64,000 nt of DNA. Origin: Methyloceanibacter sp. wino2 (GTDB taxonomy: Bacteria; Pseudomonadota; Alphaproteobacteria; Rhizobiales; Methyloligellaceae). Below are positions 1-9,368 of the stretch, piece by piece. The translations under genes were made by a program, and so were the position numbers. The stretch spans positions 434,001 to 498,000 of the forward strand of contig NZ_CP028960.1 of NCBI RefSeq assembly GCF_003071365.1, given 5' to 3'. Position 1 is the stretch's first letter; each line of letters opens with the position of its first letter. The notes under the pieces were generated by a model. The model did not search any database and had not been told where the DNA came from. It worked only from the letters and a program-made list of their open reading frames with translations.

Positions 1-2
1 TC

Positions 3-1298
3 GTAGCCAACGGTGAAATATACAACTACGCAGACTTGCGGGCCATTCTTGGTGAGAGTGCCTTTGAGACCCTTAGCGACAGTGAGACGATTTTGCGTCT
101 GTTCCGCTCGGATGCCGCGCGATGGATCTCAAGGCTCGACGGCATGTTTGCGTTCGTCTTGGCGACGCCGGATCGAATCATCGCCGCGCGCGATCCCCTG
201 GGGATCAAACCGCTCTACATGGCCCGCATAGGCGACGGTTTGGCTCTTGCCTCGGAGTTGAAGGCGTTCGATGGGCTTGGCCTGAGCAATGTCGAGACCA
301 TTGACCCGGGCGCAATGTTCGACAGCGTGGACGGTTTTCGCGAGTGGTATCGCGTGCCACAAGGTGCCGCCGAGTTGGAGCCCGGTGAGAAACCGGAACC
401 GATCTGGCGTGAGTTGCGTCTCGTCCTCGAAGCTGCAGTGCAAAAATGGATGGTGGCCGACGTCGAGGTGGGTGCATTTCTGTCCGGCGGGCTGGATTCC
501 TCAGTCATCGCGGCGCTCGCGGCACGCGCTATCGACCGTCCGCTAAAGACCTTTTCCGTCGGCACCGAAGGAAGTCCTGATCTTGCGGCCGCACGCGCGG
601 TCGCCGAACATATCGGCTCAGACCATTACGAGCACGTGTTCACCCCCGACGACCTCGTTCAGATCCTGCCGCATGTGATCTACCACCTTGAGAGCGCCGA
701 TGTTGACGTCGTGCCGAGTGCCCTGCCAACACATTTCGTGACGAAATTGGCCCGTCGCCATGTGAAGGCGGTGTTGACCGGCGAGGGCGCGGACGAGTTA
801 TTCGCTGGCTATGCGTACCACCACGCCTACGCTCGAAAGCCCAGAGCCCTCGCGGACGAACTCACGCGGTCGCTTGGCGCCATGCACAATATCAACCTGC
901 AACGAGTAGACAGAATAACGATGGCTCAAGGCTTGGAGGCAAGGACGCCGTTTCTTGATCGGGACCTGATCGACTTCGCTCAATCGATTCCCGCCTCTCT
1001 GAAGATCAGGGTTGACGAGCGGACGCACGAGACGACGGAAAAATGGATCCTGCGCAAGGCATGCGAGGATCTGCTCCCGGCCGAATTGGTCTGGCGCAAG
1101 AAAGCTCAATTTGACGAGGGAAGCGGAACAGCCGCCGCCCTTGACGAGGCGCTTTCTCGACTGGTCGGCAAGACGCCCCCCATCGATAGCGCGAGCGAAG
1201 GCAAACTTTACGAGCGTCTGCTGCGCGAGCAGTACAAGGATCCCGACCTCATTCTCGACAATGCCGGAATGTGGAGTGCCGAACGGATCGTTGCCTAA
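3..1298 (+). CDS. Asparagine synthetase (glutamine-hydrolysing) family protein, 5'-truncated by window edge
   Basis: The frame is open from the first bases and begins inside the N-terminal glutaminase domain: the conserved NGEIYNY is visible at once, so the catalytic Cys-2 and true start lie outside the window. The synthetase domain follows, with the PPi-loop motif SGGLDSS, then GEGADELFAGY and EARTPFLDR, as in AsnB-type ATP-dependent amidotransferases that convert aspartate (or an aspartyl/carboxylate group on another substrate) to the amide using glutamine. About 432 residues are present, and the complete protein would probably be somewhat shorter than the roughly 550-residue E. coli AsnB. 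Many such paralogues sit in surface-polysaccharide or secondary-metabolite clusters rather than serving asparagine supply. Which applies here cannot be told, because the upstream neighbours are missing. Codon use looks slightly less GC-rich than in the genes downstream. Confidence 0.9.
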   Translation, partial: VANGEIYNYADLRAILGESAFETLSDSETILRLFRSDAARWISRLDGMFAFVLATPDRIIAARDPLGIKPLYMARIGDGLALASELKAFDGLGLSNVETIDPGAMFDSVDGFREWYRVPQGAAELEPGEKPEPIWRELRLVLEAAVQKWMVADVEVGAFLSGGLDSSVIAALAARAIDRPLKTFSVGTEGSPDLAAARAVAEHIGSDHYEHVFTPDDLVQILPHVIYHLESADVDVVPSALPTHFVTKLARRHVKAVLTGEGADELFAGYAYHHAYARKPRALADELTRSLGAMHNINLQRVDRITMAQGLEARTPFLDRDLIDFAQSIPASLKIRVDERTHETTEKWILRKACEDLLPAELVWRKKAQFDEGSGTAAALDEALSRLVGKTPPIDSASEGKLYERLLREQYKDPDLILDNAGMWSAERIVA

Positions 1299-1369
1299 TA
1301 TGCCCCGCCGCCCAAATGGACGGAGCATCGCTGCAAGGGGTCACCGGGGAAATGCGTTTCCCGAAATGG

Positions 1370-1445
<76 letters not shown>

Positions 1446-1573
1446 TCAGAGCTTTCAACGTCACGTGGCGTGACCGCTCTGGTCTGGCGCTTGTCGAAGC
1501 GCCAAGGGAGGAGCCTTTAGCACCGAGACAGGCGGGCTGTCCAGGTCGGTCGCGCCAAAAAATGCGGTTTGGC

Positions 1574-2728
1574 CTACCAGAGGCCGCCGAGCTCAGATTG
1601 CCGGAATGTCACCCGCCGGTTGACATGGGCATTCAGCACGAAGCCGAAGCCGATCATCATGGTCAGCATGGATGTGCCGCCATAGGAGACGAGCGGCAGA
1701 GGCACCCCGACCACGGGCACGAGGCCGGTCACCATGGCCACGTTGATGAACACATACGCGAACAGTGTCAGCCCCATGCCGCCCGCGATGAGCTTTGCGA
1801 ACATGCTGCGGCAGCGCAGCGCCATGAAGGTGATGAACACCAGTGCCAGCAGATAGAGCGCCAGCAGGATGACGGCGCCGACAAATCCCATCTCTTCCGA
1901 GAACATCGTGAAGATGAAGTCGGTGTGCTTCTCGGGCAGGAAGTTCAGCTGGGCCTGGGTGCCGTGCATGAACCCCTTCCCGCTGAACCCGCCGGAGCCG
2001 ATAGCGATCTTGGACTGCAGGATGTGGTAGCCCGCGCCGAGCGGATCCGTCTCCGGGTCTATGAAGGTCAGCACGCGCTGCTTCTGGTAGTCGTGCAGCA
2101 TCTCCCAGGCATGGGGCAGCGCGACTACGACCGCGACGATAGCCCCGGCGAAGTAGAACCAGCTCACGCCGGCCAGGAACATCATGCCGCCGCCGATGAT
2201 CGCGAACAGCGCGGCTGTGCCGAGGTCGGGCTGGGCCAGCGCCAGCAGCGCCGGCACGCCGATCATGAGCAGCGGCGGGATCAGCGCATCGGGGCGCCAG
2301 ATCTTCTCCGGCGGCAGCCACTGATAATAGCGGGCGATCGCCAGGACCAGGGCGATCTTCATCATTTCCGAGGGCTGGAAGCTCATTTCCCCGACGCCCA
2401 GCCAGCGCCGCGCGCCGCCGCTTTCCACGCCGATGAGCGGCACCAGCGCCATGAGGAAGAGCGCCAGGATGAACAGCGGGTAAGCGCCTTTCAGCCACCA
2501 GCGAATGTCCGAGAAGGCAATGGCGAACAGCAGCGCCAGGCCGACGCAGTAACGCATGACCTGCCGCGACGCCCATGGATCGAACGAGCCGCCGGCCACC
2601 GAATAAAGCGCGGCGATGCCGATGAGAACGATCGCCGTGATCAGCGCCAGAAAGGGCCAGTTCAGCAGCAGAAGCTTCTTGGCGAGATCCAGCTTTACCG
2701 CCGGTCCTTGCGCGAACAGCATCTTCAT
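1574..2728 (-). CDS. rodA: Rod-shape peptidoglycan glycosyltransferase RodA
   Basis: SEDS-family integral membrane protein of 384 residues, normal for RodA, with about ten hydrophobic segments. It polymerises lipid II into glycan strands during lateral wall growth, in complex with the transpeptidase PBP2. Visible family signatures are GGARRWLGVG followed by FQPSEMMK, AQPDLGTA in the middle, and the C-terminal PLPLVSYGGTS. Its ATG overlaps the stop codon of the PBP2 gene by 4 nt (ATGA), which indicates translational coupling within the mreBCD-mrdA-rodA operon, of which it is the last gene. The two SEDS proteins of the window are told apart by context: this one is beside PBP2, whereas FtsW lies in the division cluster near the other end of the window. 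Confidence 0.96.
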   Translation of the reverse strand: MKMLFAQGPAVKLDLAKKLLLLNWPFLALITAIVLIGIAALYSVAGGSFDPWASRQVMRYCVGLALLFAIAFSDIRWWLKGAYPLFILALFLMALVPLIGVESGGARRWLGVGEMSFQPSEMMKIALVLAIARYYQWLPPEKIWRPDALIPPLLMIGVPALLALAQPDLGTAALFAIIGGGMMFLAGVSWFYFAGAIVAVVVALPHAWEMLHDYQKQRVLTFIDPETDPLGAGYHILQSKIAIGSGGFSGKGFMHGTQAQLNFLPEKHTDFIFTMFSEEMGFVGAVILLALYLLALVFITFMALRCRSMFAKLIAGGMGLTLFAYVFINVAMVTGLVPVVGVPLPLVSYGGTSMLTMMIGFGFVLNAHVNRRVTFRQSELGGLW

Positions 2729-4620
2729 CCGTCGTCTCCGGCGACGGCGACCTGCCGCGCGACTTCATCCCTGCTCAGGCCCGCGAAGGCCGGCGCCTTG
2801 GCGGAATCGCGCAGAAGCGCTTCGGTCATGACGTCCTTGACGATGGGCGCCGCGGCGCTCGATCCGCCGCCGCCATGCTCGACGACACAGGCGGCCGCAT
2901 AACGCGGCTTGTCGGCCGGTGCGTAGGCGATGAACAGCGCATGTGTCTCGCGCTCATAAGGAGAGAGCTTGTGCTCGTTATGCGCGTTCACGACCTGCGA
3001 TGTGCCGGTCTTACCAGCCATCATGACCCCGGGAATCTCCAGCGCGGAACGGCGGGCGGTCCCACGGGGCTCGTTGACGACGCCAAACATACCCTTGCGG
3101 ACAATATCCAGATGTCTGGGATCGAGTTGCAGCGCCGGCCAGTCGGGCTCCGGATCGTCCGGTGTGAGAACGAGCTTCGGCAGGACGGCCCGGCCCGTTG
3201 CGACACGGGACGCCATGACAGCAAGCTGGAGCGGCGTGGAGGAGACGAAGCCCTGACCGATGCCCGCGATGACCGTCTCTCCGCCGTACCACGGCTCCAT
3301 CAGATGCGCGCGCTTCCAGGCCACGTCGGGAATGATCCCTTCCTTCTGGCCCGGCAGTCCGCAATCGTAGACCCGCCCCATGCCGAGATGCCGGGCGACG
3401 GCCGCCAGGTGATCGATGCCCATGCGTTTTGCGGTTTCGTAGAAGTAGACGTCGCAGGACTGCTTGAGGGCTTGGTGCACATCGATGCCGCCGCCATGAG
3501 CGCGCCAACAACGGAACCTGGCGCGGCCCAGCCGATAGACGCCGGGGCAACTCATCGTCTCCCGCGGGGTGATCACGCCCGCATGGAGCCCCGCCAGCGC
3601 CGTGACGACCTTGAAGGTCGAGCCGGGAGGATACTGGCCGCGGATGGCCCGGTTCTGGAGCGGCTGATCCTTGGCGCGCGCGATCCTGCCCCACGCTCTG
3701 GGATCGACCTTGAAGACGACCTCGTTGGGGTCGAACGTAGGCGTAGAGGCGAGCGCGAGGATCCCTCCCGTCTCGACATCGAGTACGACCACTGAGGCGA
3801 CCCTGTGCTCCTTCAGGCGCTCCTGCGCCACCGCCTGGAGATGATGGTCAATGCTGAGGACGAGGTCCTTGCCCGGCGTGCTCGGGGTCGAGCCCAGTTC
3901 GCGGACGACGCGGCCGCGCGAGTCCACTTCGAATTTCTGCGTGCCGGGCGTGCCGCGCAATTGCTCGTCGAAGGTTTTCTCGACACCCGCCCGTCCTGCG
4001 CGGAAGCCGGGAAGCCGCATAACCGGATCGAGGTCCACCTCCTCTTTGCCGGCCATGCCCACATAGCCCACCAGATGGGCCATGGGACGCGCATGATGGT
4101 ATTTGCGATAGGCCGAGCGATCCGTCTGCATCCCGGGAATTTGCGGCGCCAGGACGTTGAGCAACGCGAACTGGCGCCACGTCAGCCCTTCCGCGACGAG
4201 CACGGGGTAGTAGCCGCTCTGGCGGGCCGCCGCGCGCATGACGCGATCGCGGGCGCCCCGGGGGATGTCCACGATCCGAGAGAGCCTATCGAGCGTCTCC
4301 GGGAGGTTCTTGGAAAACGCCGGCACCACGAGCAGACGCAAATTCTCTTTGTCTTCGGCGAGGATCGCGCCCGTGCGGTCGCGGATGGATCCGCGCGAGG
4401 GCGCCGCGAGCTGAATCATCAGGCGGTTCTCGTCGGAGAGGAGCCGATAGTCGGAGGCCTCTTCGATCTGAAGCTGGTGCAGCCGCCAGCCCAGCAGCCC
4501 GAACAGGCCGGCCTGCGCGCCGCCGACCAGCAGCGCCCGCCGCGAGAAGCGGTAGCTTTGCTTGCGGACGTAATCGGGCTTTTTCTTCGCCCCGTAGTGA
4601 AGCGCCTTCGACCTCCTCAT
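2725..4620 (-). CDS. mrdA: Penicillin-binding protein 2, peptidoglycan D,D-transpeptidase
   Basis: Class B penicillin-binding protein of 631 residues that cross-links peptidoglycan during elongation as the partner of RodA. A basic cytoplasmic tail is followed by one membrane anchor (about residues 29-50), a dimerisation/pedestal region starting near the motif RGSIRDRTG, and the transpeptidase domain. All three active-site motifs are present: STFK with the nucleophile Ser334, SCD at 388-390, and KTGT at 537-540. The frame is open upstream, but the ATG at 4620 is chosen because it overlaps the mreD stop by 4 nt (ATGA), as expected in this operon. The longer upstream reading would lie entirely over mreD. 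Confidence 0.96.
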   Translation of the reverse strand: MRRSKALHYGAKKKPDYVRKQSYRFSRRALLVGGAQAGLFGLLGWRLHQLQIEEASDYRLLSDENRLMIQLAAPSRGSIRDRTGAILAEDKENLRLLVVPAFSKNLPETLDRLSRIVDIPRGARDRVMRAAARQSGYYPVLVAEGLTWRQFALLNVLAPQIPGMQTDRSAYRKYHHARPMAHLVGYVGMAGKEEVDLDPVMRLPGFRAGRAGVEKTFDEQLRGTPGTQKFEVDSRGRVVRELGSTPSTPGKDLVLSIDHHLQAVAQERLKEHRVASVVVLDVETGGILALASTPTFDPNEVVFKVDPRAWGRIARAKDQPLQNRAIRGQYPPGSTFKVVTALAGLHAGVITPRETMSCPGVYRLGRARFRCWRAHGGGIDVHQALKQSCDVYFYETAKRMGIDHLAAVARHLGMGRVYDCGLPGQKEGIIPDVAWKRAHLMEPWYGGETVIAGIGQGFVSSTPLQLAVMASRVATGRAVLPKLVLTPDDPEPDWPALQLDPRHLDIVRKGMFGVVNEPRGTARRSALEIPGVMMAGKTGTSQVVNAHNEHKLSPYERETHALFIAYAPADKPRYAAACVVEHGGGGSSAAAPIVKDVMTEALLRDSAKAPAFAGLSRDEVARQVAVAGDDG

Positions 4621-5126
4621 GCGGCCCTCCGGAAGAGCGTCCGGCGCGAATGACCGATTTGTCCGGACTGGACCCAGAGCAGCCCGTACAGCACGACCGG
4701 GAACACGGCAATCGACGTTGCGACGCCGAATACGATCGGCCACCAATCGATCCAGCGCAGGTAGAACAGGCTGGCCAGCAGCCAGCCGAACAGTCCGAGT
4801 ACGGAGATAAGCGCGGTCCAGACGAGCCACTGCTTCCAAAGATCACGGCGCTCCCGGAACGAGCCAGGCTTGAGCCCGACCGTCGCGGCGACCAGGCACA
4901 TCAGGGCCCAGAAACCCAAGGGGCCGCCGCTGAGAAGGTCAGCGAGCAATCCAAGAACGGCCGCCGCCGCGGGATGAAGTTCGGTACCGGGGATCGCACG
5001 CCAGCAGAACACCATCATCACGACCAGCAGAGGCAGAATAAATGTTGCGTCGGCCGGCAATCCCCAAGGTACGGCGGTGGCGATCACCGCGATGAAGACA
5101 GAGAATACCGGGAGGAACCGCGTCAT
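4617..5126 (-). CDS. mreD: Rod shape-determining protein MreD
   Basis: Small polytopic membrane protein of 169 residues, typical for MreD, with four or five hydrophobic segments and a positively charged C-terminus (SRRTLFRRAA). MreD belongs to the elongasome with MreB, MreC, PBP2 and RodA; its biochemical activity is not defined. The sequence is weakly conserved, so the identification rests on length, hydrophobicity and its invariant position between mreC and mrdA. Its start overlaps the mreC stop by 4 nt and its stop overlaps the mrdA start by 4 nt. Confidence 0.9.
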   Translation of the reverse strand: MTRFLPVFSVFIAVIATAVPWGLPADATFILPLLVVMMVFCWRAIPGTELHPAAAAVLGLLADLLSGGPLGFWALMCLVAATVGLKPGSFRERRDLWKQWLVWTALISVLGLFGWLLASLFYLRWIDWWPIVFGVATSIAVFPVVLYGLLWVQSGQIGHSRRTLFRRAA

Positions 5127-6148
5127 CGCTCAGCTTGCGCCTGCTCGGTGATCGGCGGCGATATCGTGGCGGGGGATATGGCCGCAACCGGCGCGAGTGG
5201 TACGGCCGGAGCCGCGGCTGTCCGGTCTTCCTCCGGCTCGGCGTCAGGTGAAGCCGACAGAGGCCCGCGGTTGCCGGCGACAATTTCCGGGTCCGTCCGT
5301 TTGAGGGCGGGCGCATCGAAGAACAGTACGCTGACGGCATCAAGCGAATTGAGATCGGCGAAGGGCCGGATTCTGTAGGCTCCGGGCTCCCCGACGACCA
5401 TGCCGACCCGCAGACCGCGCGGTAGAACGCCATCGCTGCCGGAGGTGTAGACCTCATCGCCCGCATAGATCTCCGCGCCCTCTTCCAAGAATCCAAGCTG
5501 GAGTTCGGGGCTGTTGTCTCCCAGAGCCACGCCGCGCGCACCGCGCGGCCCCACCAGGACCGGGATACGGCTGTTGAGATCGTTGAGCAGAAGCACCCGG
5601 GCGACACTGTCACCGGCCTCCACGGTGCGTCCTACGAGCCCGTCACCGTTGATCACCGCGTAACCGATCCGCAAACCGTCGTTGCGCCCGAGATTCACCA
5701 GCGCGCTTCTCACGAACGGACCGCGCGCGTCGGCGATTACCTGCCCGGTCGCGTAGACGAGCGCGGGCTCTTCGGCGGCGTGCAGAAGTTTGCGCAGGTG
5801 AGCTACCTTGCGCTCCAGGAGCTGGGTGCGCCAGCGCCACTGCTTCAGCTCCTCGTTCTGCTTGGTCAGCCGGTCGACTTCTCCGACCGCGTCCTGATGG
5901 ACGCGCACATAGAGGCGAACGCGATCCACCGCCCGCCGCGCCTCGATGGCCGGCACCGAGGCCAGTTCCAGGAACGGCGCCGACAGATCGACCAGTTCGT
6001 CGCGGGCGTCCTCGAGGATCCCATGACCGATCCGGCTGAGAACCAACAAAACAGCGCATAGGAAGTAGAGGCCGAAGCTCAGAAACTCCACCGGCGCCGA
6101 CCAAGAAGGCCGGTGTCGTTGGAACAGAGATGGGCTGCGCTTGGGCAT
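5123..6148 (-). CDS. mreC: Rod shape-determining protein MreC
   Basis: Bitopic inner-membrane protein of 341 residues. A short cytoplasmic N-terminus is followed by one transmembrane helix (about residues 20-42), a coiled-coil (about 75-120, rich in Glu, Gln, Lys and Arg) and the beta-rich periplasmic MreC domain (about 125-270; for example GDEVYTSGSDGVLPRGL). MreC organises and activates PBP2 at the membrane during elongation. The last 60 or so residues form an Ala/Pro-rich, probably disordered tail beyond the conserved domain. Alphaproteobacterial MreCs often carry such an extension, and its role is unknown. It is separated from mreB by 88 nt that contain a perfect TATAAT. Confidence 0.94.
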   Translation of the reverse strand: MPKRSPSLFQRHRPSWSAPVEFLSFGLYFLCAVLLVLSRIGHGILEDARDELVDLSAPFLELASVPAIEARRAVDRVRLYVRVHQDAVGEVDRLTKQNEELKQWRWRTQLLERKVAHLRKLLHAAEEPALVYATGQVIADARGPFVRSALVNLGRNDGLRIGYAVINGDGLVGRTVEAGDSVARVLLLNDLNSRIPVLVGPRGARGVALGDNSPELQLGFLEEGAEIYAGDEVYTSGSDGVLPRGLRVGMVVGEPGAYRIRPFADLNSLDAVSVLFFDAPALKRTDPEIVAGNRGPLSASPDAEPEEDRTAAAPAVPLAPVAAISPATISPPITEQAQAER

Positions 6149-6222
6149 TGCGTTCAGTCTCTTGGAACGCCACCAGGGCGTCCGTGGTCCTCACTTAAAG
6201 GGCCTCGCGCCTAGACGAAGCT

Positions 6223-6228
6223 ATTATA
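6223..6228 (-). promoter_or_regulatory. Possible -10 element upstream of mreC
   Basis: On the minus strand the mreB-mreC gap contains an exact TATAAT about 75 nt before the mreC start. No good -35 element is seen 16-18 nt further upstream, where the end of mreB lies. It may give mreC and the genes after it some expression independent of mreB, but the match could be chance in a short, locally AT-rich gap. Confidence 0.3.
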
Positions 6229-6236
6229 ACACATAC

Positions 6237-7268
6237 CTAGGGCTTGATCAGCAGATCCGCCATTTCATCCAGCCGCTCGAGCGCCATGCCGGTTCCCCGA
6301 ACCACGCTCCGCAACGGGTCCTCCGCGATCTGGAATTTCACACCTGTTTCCTGCTGAAGCCGGACGTCGAGCTTCTCGAGCAATGCGCCACCGCCCGTCA
6401 GATAGATGCCCGACTCGGCGATATCGGCCGTCAGTTCGGGCGGCACGTCCGCCAGGGCCTGACGGATACCGCCGACGATCTGCTGGATCGGCAGCGTCAG
6501 CGCATCTGCGATCTCGTGTGGCCCGAGCGTGATCTCGGCCGGGAAACCGCGTTGCAGATCGCGCCCCTTGAGCTTGATCGTGACGTGGGTGCCGTTGGCC
6601 TTTGCGACAGCCGACCCGGACTCCTTCTTCACGACCTCGGCGTTCGGCGCCCCGATCATGAGGTGATGCTTGAAGCGTGCATAATTGACGATCGCCTCGT
6701 CCATGGCGTTGCCGGCCGTGCGGATCGATTTCGAATAGATCACGCTGCCCATGGACATGACGGCGATATCCGTGGTGCCGCCGCCGATATCGACAACCAT
6801 CGAGCCCCGGGGTTCGTTGATCGGCAGCCCTGCCCCGATCGCGCCGGCCACGGGCTCGGAAATCAGATAAACGCGCCGCGCGCCTGCCGAGAGCCCCGCC
6901 TCATGGACCGCGCGCCGCTCGACCGAGGTCGCACTGGCCGGAACGCAAATCATGACCCGCGGGCTGCCGAACAGGCGCCGCCTATTCACGCGGCGAATGA
7001 AGAACTTGATCATCTCCTCAGCAGCGTTGAAGTCGGCGATGACGCCATCGCGGAGCGGCTGGACGGTGACGATTTTGGTGGGGGTCTTTCCGAGCATCGT
7101 CTTGGCCTCGTGGCCCGCCGCGATGACTCTTTGATCGTCGCCGCGCTGCTCGATTGCGACCACGGACGGCTCGTCTAGAACAATTCCACGTCCGGGCACG
7201 TAGACGACCGTATTCGCCGTGCCAAGATCAATGGCCATGTCCGCGGAAGAGCCCAACCACGAGAACAT
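6237..7268 (-). CDS. mreB: Rod shape-determining protein MreB (bacterial actin homologue)
   Basis: Actin-fold ATPase of 343 residues, normal for MreB. Filaments on the inner face of the membrane direct the lateral insertion of peptidoglycan. The phosphate-1 motif (MAIDLGTANTVVYV), phosphate-2 (VVDIGGGTTDIAVM) and adenosine-binding region (LTGGGALL) are all visible. A short amphipathic or hydrophobic N-terminus (MFSWLGSS) could contact the membrane. It is the first gene of the mreBCD-mrdA-rodA run, so the operon promoter should lie in the 387-nt gap between it and leuA. Confidence 0.97.
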   Translation of the reverse strand: MFSWLGSSADMAIDLGTANTVVYVPGRGIVLDEPSVVAIEQRGDDQRVIAAGHEAKTMLGKTPTKIVTVQPLRDGVIADFNAAEEMIKFFIRRVNRRRLFGSPRVMICVPASATSVERRAVHEAGLSAGARRVYLISEPVAGAIGAGLPINEPRGSMVVDIGGGTTDIAVMSMGSVIYSKSIRTAGNAMDEAIVNYARFKHHLMIGAPNAEVVKKESGSAVAKANGTHVTIKLKGRDLQRGFPAEITLGPHEIADALTLPIQQIVGGIRQALADVPPELTADIAESGIYLTGGGALLEKLDVRLQQETGVKFQIAEDPLRSVVRGTGMALERLDEMADLLIKP

Positions 7269-7655
7269 TTACCGCCCCACCTGCCCGCCTGCCGACGAGC
7301 TTCACGCGTTACTGATATCCGGATCGGTCCGCCGGTCAGGCCGCCGATCACGGATGAAGACACCCACGACGGCAGAAAACGCCCCCAATCAATGGGGTCG
7401 CACCCCGCCGCAACGGTCGGTATGTTGCGTCAAATCTCCTGCATGGGCAATGCGTGAACAGACTGTTTCGCGAAAACTTTTTTCGACTTGCGCGGATCGG
7501 TGGTGAATTGGCCGACCTGCGCGCTTCCTTTGCAACAGGCGATCCGGGACTGCCCACTTGCTGGGCATCCCGGCGGTGGAAATGACATCGGCCCGGCGCA
7601 TGGCGCCGGGCCGACAATCATTCTGCCAAATTCGTTCCTGGAGCCCGTCCGGACG
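7269..7655. other. Intergenic region between the mreB start and the leuA stop
   Basis: Both flanking genes read leftwards, so this 387-nt stretch should contain the end of the leuA transcript and the promoter of the mreB operon. A strong hairpin sits next to leuA and is listed separately. Short open frames occur on both strands but lack good ribosome binding sites and recognisable products. I could not pick a convincing -35/-10 pair by eye. Confidence 0.6.
7588..7614 (-). terminator. Hairpin downstream of leuA, probable transcription terminator
   Basis: A perfect 12-bp GC-rich inverted repeat with a 3-nt loop lies 41 nt after the leuA stop codon. Its position suits a terminator for leuA or an RNA-stabilising 3' end. 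No run of T follows on the minus strand, so it is not a textbook intrinsic terminator. Confidence 0.6.
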
Positions 7656-9224
7656 CTAGGACGCGAGCATAGTCTCCGGCTTCCTGCGCGCCCCGCGCGC
7701 CAGCAGCTTATTCAGTGCGCTGACATAGGCCCGCGCGGAGGCAACCATCGTGTCCGTGTCGGAGCCGCGGCCGGTGGCGATCTTGCCGTCGGACTCCAGA
7801 CGCACCATGACTTCGGCCTGGGCGTCGGTACCTTCGGTCACCGCGCTCACCTGATACAGAGCCAAGCGGGCGTCGTGCGGCACGAGCGCGCGAATGGCCT
7901 GGAAGGTCGCATCGACCGGCCCGTCGCCGACAGCCTCGTACATGTGCTGCTTGTCGTCGATAACGAGGGTGATGGTCGCTTTCTGCGGCCCCCCCGTTCC
8001 GGCGATCACCGTCAGCGACGTCACCCGGATCCGGTCCTGCGCCGAGGCGATCTCCTGGTCCACCAGGGCTTCGATGTCCTCGTCGTAGACATGCTTCTTT
8101 ACGTCGGCCAGGCCCTTGAAGCGCACAAAGGCATCCTCGAAGGCGTTGTCGCCCAACTCGTAGCCGAGTTCCTTCAGCTTCTCGCGGAAGGCATGGCGCC
8201 CGGAGTGCTTGCCCATCACCAGCGACGACTCTTTCACGCCCACGCTCTCCGGCGTCATAATCTCGAACGTGCCCGCATGTTTCAGCACGCCATCCTGGTG
8301 GATGCCGCTTTCATGGGCGAAGGCGTTCCGGCCGACGATGGCCTTGTTGTACTGAACCGGGAAGGCCGTCACGCGCGACACCAGCTTCGACGCCCGGGTC
8401 AGGAGCGTCGTGTCGACGCCGGTCCACACGGACAACGCATCCGCGCGCGTGTGGATCGCCATGACGATCTCTTCCAGCGCCGCATTGCCCGCGCGTTCGC
8501 CGAGCCCGTTGACGGCACATTCGACCTGACGCGCGCCGGCGGTCACGCCCGCCAGCGAGTTGGCCACGGCCAAGCCCAGATCGTTGTGGCAATGGGTAGA
8601 GAAGATGATCTCGTCCGCGCCCGGCACCCTCTCCTGCAGAACATGGATCAGATCACCGAACTCGTCGTGATAGGCATAGCCGACCGTGTCCGGAATGTTC
8701 ACGGTTGTCGCGCCGGCCTTGATCGCGGCTTCCACGCAGCGGCACAGGAAATCGATCTCCGTGCGGGTCGCGTCCATCGCGGACCACTCGACGTCGTCGG
8801 TGAGGCCGCGGGCCCGGCTGACGGAGGCCGTCACGCGGGCCAGACATTCGGCCTCGTCGATATCCATCTGATATTTGCGATGGAGTGGCGAGGTGCCGAT
8901 GAAGGTATGGATGCGGCCGCGCTCCGCAGGCCGGATGGCCTCGGCGCACCGATCGATGTCGCCGGGCTGGGCCCGCGCCAGGCCGCAGATGACGGCGTTC
9001 TTCGACCGCCGGGCGATCTCCTGGACGCTTTCAAAGTCGCCTTGGGAGGCGATCGGGAATCCCGCCTCGATCACGTCCACGCCCATCTCGTCGAGAAGTT
9101 CGGCGACCTCCAGCTTTTCCTCGAAGGTCATCGTGGCGCCGGGGCACTGTTCCCCGTCGCGCAGCGTGGTGTCGAATATGATGACGCGATCCTTCTCGTC
9201 GCGCGCGTTCGTCTCGGTATTCAT
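7656..9224 (-). CDS. leuA: 2-isopropylmalate synthase
   Basis: Condenses acetyl-CoA with 2-oxoisovalerate, the first committed step of leucine synthesis. At 522 residues it matches the long bacterial LeuA form. The N-terminal TIM-barrel catalytic domain shows FDTTLRDGEQCPG, the metal ligands of HCHNDLGLA and the NGLGERAGNA motif. The last third is the LeuA regulatory domain, which normally confers leucine feedback inhibition. The ATG at 9224 has an AAGGA ribosome binding site about 10 nt upstream. The 5' region contains a small leucine-rich open frame and inverted repeats, suggesting attenuation by leucyl-tRNA supply. The substrate 2-oxoisovalerate comes from the IlvIH/IlvC steps encoded 6-9 kb away. 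Confidence 0.97.
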   Translation of the reverse strand: MNTETNARDEKDRVIIFDTTLRDGEQCPGATMTFEEKLEVAELLDEMGVDVIEAGFPIASQGDFESVQEIARRSKNAVICGLARAQPGDIDRCAEAIRPAERGRIHTFIGTSPLHRKYQMDIDEAECLARVTASVSRARGLTDDVEWSAMDATRTEIDFLCRCVEAAIKAGATTVNIPDTVGYAYHDEFGDLIHVLQERVPGADEIIFSTHCHNDLGLAVANSLAGVTAGARQVECAVNGLGERAGNAALEEIVMAIHTRADALSVWTGVDTTLLTRASKLVSRVTAFPVQYNKAIVGRNAFAHESGIHQDGVLKHAGTFEIMTPESVGVKESSLVMGKHSGRHAFREKLKELGYELGDNAFEDAFVRFKGLADVKKHVYDEDIEALVDQEIASAQDRIRVTSLTVIAGTGGPQKATITLVIDDKQHMYEAVGDGPVDATFQAIRALVPHDARLALYQVSAVTEGTDAQAEVMVRLESDGKIATGRGSDTDTMVASARAYVSALNKLLARGARRKPETMLAS

Positions 9225-9321
9225 GGTGCTCGTCCTTAAAACGAATGGCCTTCAGTCTATCACGACCGGTCAAGCCGCTGACTTCTCAAGCCTCTGACTT
9301 CGTGGAGGTTCGTTTCGCCAT

Positions 9322-9368
9322 CCCCTGAACGCCCGCCTCGGCATGCCGAGACCGCCGGTGCTCAGGGG
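9322..9368 (-). promoter_or_regulatory. Candidate leuA attenuator hairpin
   Basis: On the minus strand, between the putative leader peptide and leuA, a 7-bp outer inverted repeat (CCCCTGA with TCAGGGG) encloses an inner one built on the palindrome CTCGGCATGCCGAG (9337-9350). The stop codon of the leader peptide lies inside the first arm of the outer stem, which is the arrangement used for ribosome-controlled attenuation. No U-tract follows, so the terminating structure, or a mechanism acting on leuA translation, is not resolved. Confidence 0.5.

Noticed and set aside
1562-2902. 446-codon open frame on the plus strand
   Set aside because: It is antisense to rodA and the end of mrdA, whose products and overlaps are unmistakable; the His/Asp/Gln/Arg-rich translation is typical of a shadow frame in GC-rich DNA.
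7488-9239. 583-codon plus-strand frame
   Set aside because: Antisense over leuA with a composition biased to Arg, His, Gly and Val; no domain or start signal.
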